Source of the DNA: Actinomycetota bacterium
Lineage (GTDB): Bacteria > Actinomycetota > Thermoleophilia > Gaiellales > Gaiellaceae
Length of the DNA: 7,577 bases
NCBI GenBank assembly: GCA_013694685.1
Contig: JACDBY010000383.1
Coordinates: forward strand, 1 to 7,577
Direction: 5' to 3'
A program made the position numbers and the translations under genes. The notes under the pieces were generated by a model. It saw nothing but the letters and a program-made list of their open reading frames with translations, searched no databases and was not told where the DNA came from. Shown here piece by piece: positions 1-7,577 of the stretch (its first letter is position 1; each line of letters begins with the position of its first letter).

Positions 1-358
<358 letters not shown>

Positions 359-365
359 CCGACGG

Positions 366-3953
<3,588 letters not shown>

Positions 3954-4032
3954 GAACAGCCTCCCTTACGAACGGCGGACGGGGTGATGAGGACGGGCAG
4001 AGTCGATTGAGCCAGGCTCGGCGGAACAGCAA

Positions 4033-4062
4033 AGCGTAGCGGACAGGCATGCTCCGCCGCAA
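4033..4062 (-). promoter_or_regulatory. Second candidate promoter for rpoB
   Basis: On the minus strand TTGCGG (4062-4057) and TACGCT (4038-4033) are separated by 18 nt and lie about 80-110 nt before the rpoB start. They resemble a housekeeping -35/-10 pair of the TTGnnn / TAnnnT type. TTGCGG also overlaps a small CCGCA/TGCGG stem, so the match could be accidental. Confidence 0.28.
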
Positions 4063-4089
4063 CCCCTGCGGGTAGGCGGAAGCTGAGGA

Positions 4090-4095
4090 AGTGTA
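4090..4095 (-). promoter_or_regulatory. Candidate extended -10 element of an internal rpoB promoter
   Basis: On the minus strand TGCTACACT reads as an extended -10 (TGn plus TAnnnT) about 137 nt before the rpoB start. No good -35 is visible at 16-18 nt upstream. Internal promoters before rpoB are common in actinobacteria. This is a motif match only. Confidence 0.3.
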
Positions 4096-4119
4096 GCAAC
4101 TGCCCGCCACGACGTATAC

Positions 4120-4225
4120 CCGGGGACTGGCCCCGGCAGGGACAGTCCCCCACCAGTCAGGCAGACGCCCGACGAACGACGAGCGCCGGTCGCACGGGGG
4201 ACAGTCCCACCAACCAGTCAGGCGG
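4120..4225 (-). repeat. Cluster of REP-like palindromes in the rplL-rpoB gap
   Basis: On the plus strand the 11-nt palindrome GGGACAGTCCC occurs at 4139-4149 and 4198-4208. Each copy is followed, after 2 or 4 nt, by the same 11 nt, ACCAGTCAGGC (4152-4162 and 4213-4223). CCGGGG and CCCCGG bracket ACTGG at 4120-4136, and GGGGACTG (4122-4129) can also pair with CAGTCCCC (4143-4150). Several pairings are mutually exclusive. Repeated short GC palindromes of this type resemble REP sequences moved by RAYT transposases. No transposase gene lies in the window. Confidence 0.6.
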
Positions 4226-4245
4226 CATCGAACCGCCTGACTGGT
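4213..4245 (-). terminator. Perfect 13-bp hairpin immediately after rplL (attenuator or processing site)
   Basis: In the sense RNA the arms ACCAGUCAGGCGG and CCGCCUGACUGGU enclose a 7-nt loop (UUCGAUG), starting one base after the rplL stop. The following sequence is UGGUGGGACUGUCCC, so there is no U-tract and it is not a classical intrinsic terminator. In E. coli the rplL-rpoB gap holds a partial terminator and an RNase III site that lower rpoBC expression relative to the stalk genes; this hairpin sits in the equivalent place. That functional parallel is inference. Confidence 0.5.
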
Positions 4246-4246
4246 G

Positions 4247-4636
4247 CTACTTCAGCTCGACCGAGGCTCCCGCTTCCTCGAGCTCTGCCTTCAGCTTCTC
4301 GGCCTCGTCCTTGGCAATGCCCTCCTTGATGGCGTTCGGCGCGCCGTCGACGAGGTCCTTCGCCTCCTTGAGACCGAGGCTGGTCGCCGCGCGGACTACC
4401 TTGATCACCTGGATCTTCTTGTCGCCGGTGGCGGTCAGGACGACGTCGAAGGAGTCCTTCTCCTCCGCCGCCTCGGCACCGTCGCCGCCGCCCGCGGCGC
4501 CCGGGGCGGCCGCGACCGCGACCGGAGCGGCCGCCGTGACGCCCCACTCCTCCTCGATCGCCTTCTTGAGCTCGACGAGCTCGAGCACGGTCATCTTGCC
4601 GAGCGTATCGAGGACTTTCGCTGTATCGGTTGCCAT
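4247..4636 (-). CDS. rplL: 50S ribosomal protein L7/L12
   Basis: L7/L12 is the multi-copy flexible stalk protein that recruits and activates EF-Tu, EF-G, IF2 and RF3. It has 129 residues. The N-terminal dimerisation and L10-binding helices are at about 1-33 ([20 protein letters not shown]). A hinge rich in Ala, Gly and Pro follows at about 34-55. The globular C-terminal domain at about 58-129 contains [20 protein letters not shown] and [20 protein letters not shown], the helices that touch the factor G domains. I chose the ATG at 4636 because AGGAG lies 9 nt upstream and the protein begins where the family does; a GTG at 4678 lies inside the preceding hairpin. It ends in TAG one base before a 13-bp hairpin. 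L7/L12 is needed in several copies per ribosome, so a brake on downstream rpoB transcription would make sense here. Confidence 0.97.
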   Translation of the reverse strand: MATDTAKVLDTLGKMTVLELVELKKAIEEEWGVTAAAPVAVAAAPGAAGGGDGAEAAEEKDSFDVVLTATGDKKIQVIKVVRAATSLGLKEAKDLVDGAPNAIKEGIAKDEAEKLKAELEEAGASVELK

Positions 4637-4656
4637 CGTCTGTTTCTCCTGGGTCG

Positions 4657-4679
4657 GGTGCGGCGCTCCGCGCCGCACC
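4657..4679 (-). repeat. GGA-loop hairpin at the rplJ stop, before rplL
   Basis: In the sense RNA the arms GGUGCGGCGC and GCGCCGCACC flank a GGA loop, a perfect 10-bp stem. The first paired base is the last base of the rplJ TAG stop. The stem ends 20 nt before the rplL ATG, leaving the rplL Shine-Dalgarno (AGGAG) single-stranded. It matches the CTAGG/GGA-loop hairpins ahead of rplK and rpoC. It may help set the L10 to L7/L12 ratio, for example by stabilising rplL mRNA, but that is inference. Confidence 0.7.
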
Positions 4680-5281
4680 TAGTTTTCGTCTGTCTCCTCC
4701 GGAACGTCCGCGCTGCTGGGCTCTTCATTAGGTGATTCCGCGGCAGCGGAAGCACCCCCGTCACCGAGCTGGTCGATCCGTGCGTCGAGCAAGCCGACGA
4801 GGTCACGGAGCGGCGCGGCCAGGAGACCGACGAGCTGGGTCAAAGGCGCCACGATCGCGCCGACGAGCTGGCTCTTCACGATCTCGGGTGCCGGGAGCTT
4901 CGCGAGCTCCTCGATCTCGGCGCTTCCGATCGAGCGGCCCGAGAGGAGCCCGCCGCGAAGCGCGAGCACCTTGGTGTCCTTCGCCGTGTCGGCGAGCGCT
5001 TTCGCGACACCGACCGGGTCGCCGTCGGCCTCGACGAACGCGATCGCCGTCGGACCCTCGAGGAGAGCGAGGAGCGACTCGGCTCCTGCCTCCGCGGCCG
5101 CCCTGCGCGTGAGCGTGTTCTTGACGATCTTGAGCTGTGCTCCGCTCGAGCGCAGCTTTGCGCGCAGCTCGCCGAGCTGGGCGTTCGTCAGCCCGCGATA
5201 GTCGGCGACGAGCAACGACTCCGTCGAGCGCAAGCGCTCGACCAGCTCCGTCACCACCTGTTCCTTGTCTTGCCTGTGCAT
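4679..5281 (-). CDS. rplJ: 50S ribosomal protein L10 (stalk base)
   Basis: L10 anchors L7/L12 dimers to the ribosome and represses its own mRNA through the leader. The protein has 200 residues. The N-terminal rRNA-binding domain carries LLVADYRGLTNAQLGELR (23-40), the family signature, and LKIVKNTL (50-57). The C-terminal helix that binds L7/L12 lies at about 134-172 and contains three consecutive 11-residue units starting LVG, which predicts three L12 dimers. The tail from 173 to 200 is acidic and probably disordered. I chose the ATG at 5281 because GGAGG lies 8 nt upstream and homology starts there; the open frame before it is leader RNA. The TAG stop is also part of a CTAGGTGC hairpin repeat that begins at its last base. 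Confidence 0.96.
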   Translation of the reverse strand: MHRQDKEQVVTELVERLRSTESLLVADYRGLTNAQLGELRAKLRSSGAQLKIVKNTLTRRAAAEAGAESLLALLEGPTAIAFVEADGDPVGVAKALADTAKDTKVLALRGGLLSGRSIGSAEIEELAKLPAPEIVKSQLVGAIVAPLTQLVGLLAAPLRDLVGLLDARIDQLGDGGASAAAESPNEEPSSADVPEETDEN

Positions 5282-5430
5282 TGTCGATCCCTCCGAAAAC
5301 GACGAGACCCGCCTCGTGAGGCGGGTCGGGACACGCGAGCCGGTGGCTCGCGACGCTCCTGACACACCTCGACCGGTCTTCCGCCCACTGGGGCTGCCGG
5401 TTGTCTACGGCGGTACTCGTCGGCTGTGCG
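5282..5430 (-). promoter_or_regulatory. Probable L10 leader: autoregulatory RNA upstream of rplJ
   Basis: The gap between rplA and rplJ folds in nested pieces in the sense RNA. GACA pairs with UGUC, ACCGG with CCGGU, and GCCC with GGGC closing a CAGU loop (all within 5361-5405). The asymmetric internal bulges GGAAGA and CGAGGUG resemble the kink-turn style L10-binding site. Two further stems follow: CGCGAGCC/GGCTCGCG (5334-5352) and a strong GC stem (5306-5327). Position, sequence flavour (CGCCGTAGACA near the 5' side) and architecture match the known L10 leader, where the L10-L12 complex represses its own rplJL mRNA. I cannot run a covariance model; an Infernal hit to the Rfam L10 leader would confirm it. 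Confidence 0.72.
5306..5327 (-). terminator. Possible attenuator hairpin before rplJ
   Basis: In the sense RNA the arms GACCCGCCU and AGGCGGGUC enclose a CACG loop, a perfect 9-bp GC-rich stem. UCGUCGUUUU follows, a weak interrupted U-tract, and then the rplJ Shine-Dalgarno GGAGG. In Firmicutes the L10 leader often controls a terminator at this place. The tract here is poor, so the stem may attenuate transcription, restrict ribosome access, or simply belong to the leader fold. Confidence 0.4.
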
Positions 5431-6177
5431 TTAAACCGTAGCAGCCTCTCTGGCCGATTCCACGTCGGCGGAATCGGCGACCAGATCCCGCGTGCGCGTC
5501 GGATCTACGTGGAGACCTGGGCCCATCGTCGTCGTCAGCGTGATCCCCTTGATGTAACGACCCTTCGCGGCGGCGGGCTTGGCGCGGACGATCTCTTCGA
5601 TCACGACGGCGTAGTTCTCGAGCAGCTGGCGCTCGCCGAAGCTCTTCTTGCCGATCGGCAGGTGGACGTTGGCGCCCCGATCGGTGCGGTACTCGAGCTT
5701 GCCCGCCTTCGCATCCGAGACCGCTCTCGCGATGTCGAACGTGACGGTGCCGGTCTTCGGATTCGGCATCAGGCCGCGCGGGCCGAGGACGCGACCGAGC
5801 TTGCCGACGTTGCCCATCTGATCCGGAGTCGCGATCGCCACGTCGAAGTCGAGGAAGCCGCCCTCGATCTTCGCCGCGAGATCGGCCGAGCCGACGATGT
5901 CCGCGCCTGCCTCCTCGGCCTCGCGAGCCTTGTCGCCCTCGGCGAAGACGGCCACGCGCGTGGAGCGCCCGGTCCCGTGCGGAAGCATGATCGTCCCGCG
6001 GAGCTGCTCGTCCGCATGACGGACGTTTAGCCCGAGCCGGAAGTGCACCTCGACGGTCTCGTCGAACTTCGCTCCCGGGAACGCCTTCAGGACGGCGACC
6101 GCGTCGGCCGGGGGATAGAGCGTCTCTCGGTCGAAAGAGGCGCGCGCGTCGCGGTAGCGCTTTCCGCGCCCGCTCAC
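5431..6177 (-). CDS. rplA: 50S ribosomal protein L1
   Basis: L1 forms the mobile L1 stalk near the E site and moves deacylated tRNA out of the ribosome. In many bacteria it also represses translation of the rplKA mRNA. The protein has 248 residues. Recognisable segments are [20 protein letters not shown] (37-56), the L1 signature around [20 protein letters not shown] (124-143), [18 protein letters not shown] (163-180), and a C-terminal domain I strand, [18 protein letters not shown] (208-225). The start is GTG, inside a 4-nt overlap with the rplK stop, with GGAG 5 nt upstream. Such overlap usually couples translation and keeps L11 and L1 equal. It ends in TAA at 5433-5431. Repression by L1 is family knowledge; I did not identify an L1-binding site here. 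Confidence 0.97.
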   Translation of the reverse strand: MSGRGKRYRDARASFDRETLYPPADAVAVLKAFPGAKFDETVEVHFRLGLNVRHADEQLRGTIMLPHGTGRSTRVAVFAEGDKAREAEEAGADIVGSADLAAKIEGGFLDFDVAIATPDQMGNVGKLGRVLGPRGLMPNPKTGTVTFDIARAVSDAKAGKLEYRTDRGANVHLPIGKKSFGERQLLENYAVVIEEIVRAKPAAAKGRYIKGITLTTTMGPGLHVDPTRTRDLVADSADVESAREAATV

Positions 6178-6602
6178 GGCTTCTCCACTTCGACGCCCAT
6201 GCTGCGGGCGGTTCCGGCGACGACGAGCATCGCGGCCTCGACGTCGTTCGCGTTCAGGTCGGGCATCTTCGTCTCGGCGATCGAGCGGAGCTGCGCCTGC
6301 GTGAGCCTGCCGACCTTCGTGCGATTCGGCTCGGCGGAGCCCGACTGGATCGAGAGTGCTTCCTTGATCAGCACCGCGGCCGGCGGCGTCTTCGTGATGA
6401 ACGTGAAGGACCGATCCTCGTAGACCGTGATCTCGACCGGCGTGATGCGGCCGTTCTCCTGCGCGGTCTGCGCGTTGAACGCCTTCGTGAACTCGACGAT
6501 GTTGACGCCGTGCTGACCGAGCGCAGGCCCGACCGGCGGCGCGGGGTTGGCCTGCCCGCCGGGGATCTGGAGCTTGATAAGGGTAAGTACCTTCTTTGCC
6601 AT
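6174..6602 (-). CDS. rplK: 50S ribosomal protein L11
   Basis: L11 binds helices 43/44 of 23S rRNA at the GTPase-associated centre, where elongation factors and thiopeptide antibiotics act. It has 142 residues, the same as in E. coli. The N-terminal domain contains [14 protein letters not shown] (22-35), whose proline-bearing linker forms the thiostrepton pocket together with the rRNA. KTPP lies at 71-74. The C-terminal rRNA-binding domain spans about 75-142, with [17 protein letters not shown] starting at 100. The start is set by homology ([20 protein letters not shown]). No convincing Shine-Dalgarno lies 5-12 nt upstream; the nearest GGAG is about 23 nt away, in the loop of the preceding hairpin. 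An in-frame GTG at 6638 would add 12 residues unlike known L11 and is not preferred. The stop codon overlaps the rplA start (GTGA), pointing to translational coupling. Confidence 0.97.
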   Translation of the reverse strand: MAKKVLTLIKLQIPGGQANPAPPVGPALGQHGVNIVEFTKAFNAQTAQENGRITPVEITVYEDRSFTFITKTPPAAVLIKEALSIQSGSAEPNRTKVGRLTQAQLRSIAETKMPDLNANDVEAAMLVVAGTARSMGVEVEKP

Positions 6603-6616
6603 GGCGGTCGGTTGTC

Positions 6617-6639
6617 GGTGCAGCACTCCGCGCTGCACC
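6617..6639 (-). repeat. GGA-loop hairpin upstream of rplK
   Basis: In the sense RNA the arms GGUGCAGCGC and GUGCUGCACC flank a GGA loop: nine Watson-Crick pairs and one G-U pair. It is preceded by CUA and ends 14 nt before the rplK ATG. Compared with the hairpin after rplJ (4657-4679), one G-C pair has become A-U and another has become G-U, while the loop is unchanged. The G-U position would be an A-C mismatch in the opposite strand, so the pairing makes sense only in the transcribed direction. Confidence 0.7.
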
Positions 6640-6702
6640 TAGTTCCCGTACGTCCTTTCCTTCGCTTCGGATCGTTGCGTCTCTTCGGCTCTTGCTCTTC
6701 TA

Positions 6703-6725
6703 GGTGCGGCGCAAAGCGCCGCACC
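6703..6725 (-). repeat. Perfect 10-bp hairpin after nusG (left hairpin of composite element, copy 1)
   Basis: In the sense RNA the arms GGUGCGGCGC and GCGCCGCACC flank a UUU loop. They begin about 20 nt past the nusG stop and are followed directly by UAGAAGAGCAA. The 10-bp stem is identical to that of the hairpin after rplJ (4657-4679), where only the loop differs (GGA). There is no U-tract, so it does not look like a standard intrinsic terminator. It could stabilise or process the mRNA, or be the end of a small mobile element. Confidence 0.7.
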
Positions 6726-6744
6726 GACCCGCTGTGCGCTGCAT

Positions 6745-7278
6745 CTAATCAATCTTCTTGACCTGGTCGAACGCGAGCTCGACCGGCACCTGCCGCTCGA
6801 AGATGTCGACGAGCACCTTGAGCTTCTGCGCGTCCGCGTTGACGTCGACGATCTCGCCGTCGAAGTCGGAGAGCGGGCCTGAGGTCACCTTCACGGACTC
6901 GCCGAGCGAGAACTCGACCTGCGCCCGCGTCGCCGGTGCGCCGGCCCCGCCACCTGCGTGGAGGATCCTGTCCACCTCGGCCTGCGAGAGCGGCGAGGGC
7001 TTCGCGCCGGCGCCGACGAAGGCCGTCACCCCGGGGGTTCCCTTCACGACCGTCCAGGCCTCGTCGTTCAGATCCATGTTGACGAGCACGTAGCCGGGCA
7101 GCACGCGCTTCTCGATCTGCACCTTCTGCCCGTCCTTCGTCTCGATCACCTGCTCGGTCGGAACGACCACGCGGCGGAACCGCGGCGCCTGGCTCATCGA
7201 GACGATCCGGTGCTCGAGGTTGGCCTTGACCTTGTTCTCGTGGCCGGAGTAGGTGTTGATGACGTACCAGTGGAACAT
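6745..7278 (-). CDS. nusG: Transcription termination/antitermination factor NusG
   Basis: NusG binds the RNA polymerase clamp, affects pausing and processivity, and links polymerase to Rho or ribosomal protein S10. The protein has 177 residues. The NGN domain is at about 3-105, with WYVINTYSGHENKVKANLE near the start and PGYVLVNMDLNDEAWTVVK at 61-79. The KOW domain at about 126-176 contains GESVKVTSGPLSDFDGEIVD. I chose the ATG at 7278 because family homology begins exactly there (MFHWYVINTY) and GGGAG lies 10 nt upstream. The frame stays open further upstream, but that stretch is Ser/Arg-rich out-of-frame secE sequence. The length is close to E. coli NusG, without the acidic N-terminal extension of Streptomyces and mycobacterial NusG. 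It sits 16 nt after secE, the usual bacterial order, and ends in TAG. Confidence 0.97.
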   Translation of the reverse strand: MFHWYVINTYSGHENKVKANLEHRIVSMSQAPRFRRVVVPTEQVIETKDGQKVQIEKRVLPGYVLVNMDLNDEAWTVVKGTPGVTAFVGAGAKPSPLSQAEVDRILHAGGGAGAPATRAQVEFSLGESVKVTSGPLSDFDGEIVDVNADAQKLKVLVDIFERQVPVELAFDQVKKID

Positions 7279-7294
7279 GCGGATGCGTCTCCCT

Positions 7295-7577
7295 TTACTG
7301 CCCGAGCAGCACGTCGCGAACGAATGGACGAAGCGCCTGATCGGCGCCCCAGAGGTAGGCCCCCACGATCGCGCACGCAATAAGCACGACGATCGTGCCC
7401 TGGATGACCTGGGCGCGGTTCGGCCACTCGACCTTGCGGAGCTCGCCGATCGACTCGCGGACGAACCCACCGCGCTGGTGCGGCTCGCCGACTACGGCTG
7501 CCGGGGTGCCCGAGGGGTCGGGGCCTGCCGGAGCTGGCCGCGGCGCGCCGGCGCGCGCCGGCTGCTCGCCCGAGGCC
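7295..7577 (-). CDS. secE: Preprotein translocase subunit SecE, 3' part (start lies outside the window)
   Basis: SecE clamps SecY in the inner-membrane SecYEG channel that exports unfolded proteins. The reading frame begins at 7576 and gives 93 visible residues before a TAA stop (7297-7295). About the first 35 residues are rich in Ala, Pro and Gly and look disordered. The conserved SecE region follows: an amphipathic segment with ESIGELRKVEWPNRAQVIQG (visible residues 41-60), then one hydrophobic membrane segment, TIVVLIACAIVGAYLW (61-76). The ELRKVEWP motif is the family hallmark. The short single-helix form is typical of most bacteria, unlike the three-helix E. coli protein. The stop lies 16 nt before nusG, so the two are probably co-transcribed. 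The true start is missing, so the length of the disordered N-terminus is unknown. Confidence 0.93.
   Translation of the reverse strand, partial: ASGEQPARAGAPRPAPAGPDPSGTPAAVVGEPHQRGGFVRESIGELRKVEWPNRAQVIQGTIVVLIACAIVGAYLWGADQALRPFVRDVLLGQ

Larger units (their letters stand above)
6617..6725 (-). repeat. Composite hairpin-ended intergenic element, copy 1 (nusG-rplK gap)
   Basis: The gap holds a UUU-loop hairpin (6703-6725), then CCTAGAAGAGCAA, then a purine-rich spacer containing CCGAAGAGACG and AACGA, then CTAGG and a GGA-loop hairpin (6617-6639). The rpoB-rpoC gap at 261-358 has the same order with a closely related spacer. The two ends of copy 1 are inverted relatives: comparing the left hairpin plus CTAG with the reverse complement of the right one gives 5 differences in 26 positions. 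CTAG faces inward at both ends. This fits a small MITE-like or REP-like repeat, or a duplicated regulatory RNA. Its function is unknown. Confidence 0.6.

Noticed and set aside
4120..4245. CRISPR array
   Set aside because: There are only two imperfect repeat units of 24-26 nt and no further spacer-repeat units, so the palindromic repeat explanation is better.
5401..6030. A 209-codon plus-strand open frame opposite rplA
   Set aside because: It is the antisense shadow of rplA, with no conserved motif.
6637..6679. An upstream GTG start for rplK or a small peptide gene in the nusG-rplK gap
   Set aside because: The GTG lies in a hairpin arm, the added residues do not resemble L11 N-termini, and no ribosome binding site supports it. 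The spacer repeats in another gap without an open frame in common.
6703..6725. Intrinsic terminator after nusG
   Set aside because: The stem is strong but is followed by UAGAAGAGCAA, with no U-tract on the sense strand, so I list it as a repeat hairpin instead.

Overview
This window is the secE-nusG-rplKAJL-rpoBC cluster (protein export, transcription elongation, ribosomal stalk and RNA polymerase genes) of a GC-rich bacterium. Every gene lies on the minus strand, so transcription runs from the high to the low coordinates. The proteins look actinobacterial. RpoB is about 1195 residues without the large insertions of the E. coli subunit, and the start of RpoC closely resembles actinobacterial beta-prime. 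NusG, however, lacks the long acidic N-terminal extension seen in Streptomyces and Mycobacterium. My best guess is a deep-branching actinobacterial lineage such as Thermoleophilia. That placement is inference from residue patterns, not a search result.

Layout in transcription order: secE 3' part (7577-7295), nusG (7278-6745), a 142-nt gap with two hairpins, rplK (6602-6174) overlapping rplA by 4 nt (6177-5431), a 149-nt leader resembling the L10 autoregulatory leader, rplJ (5281-4679), a 42-nt gap with a hairpin, rplL (4636-4247), a 293-nt gap rich in palindromes with candidate promoters, rpoB (3953-366), a 104-nt gap with hairpins that mask the rpoC ribosome binding site, and the first 87 codons of rpoC (261-1). 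No gene-free stretch exceeds 300 nt.

The genes work together in expected ways. SecE is a SecYEG translocon subunit. NusG couples RNA polymerase to elongation factors and ribosomes. L11, L10 and L7/L12 (with L1 on the opposite side of the subunit) build the mobile ribosomal regions that recruit GTPase translation factors. RpoB and RpoC form the polymerase active centre.

The coding content is ordinary; the interest lies in the gaps. Two gaps (nusG-rplK and rpoB-rpoC) carry the same kind of composite element of about 100-110 nt: a hairpin with a UUY loop, the shared string CCTAGAAGAGCAA, a related spacer, then CTAGG and a second hairpin with a GGA loop. A solitary GGA-loop hairpin of the same family begins at the rplJ stop codon. 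Base changes between copies keep pairing in the sense RNA. At rpoC the hairpin swallows the Shine-Dalgarno sequence, and an upstream segment can form a competing pairing, which looks like a translational switch. The rplL-rpoB gap has a different palindrome family, including a 13-bp perfect hairpin right after rplL and repeated GGGACTGTCCC motifs.
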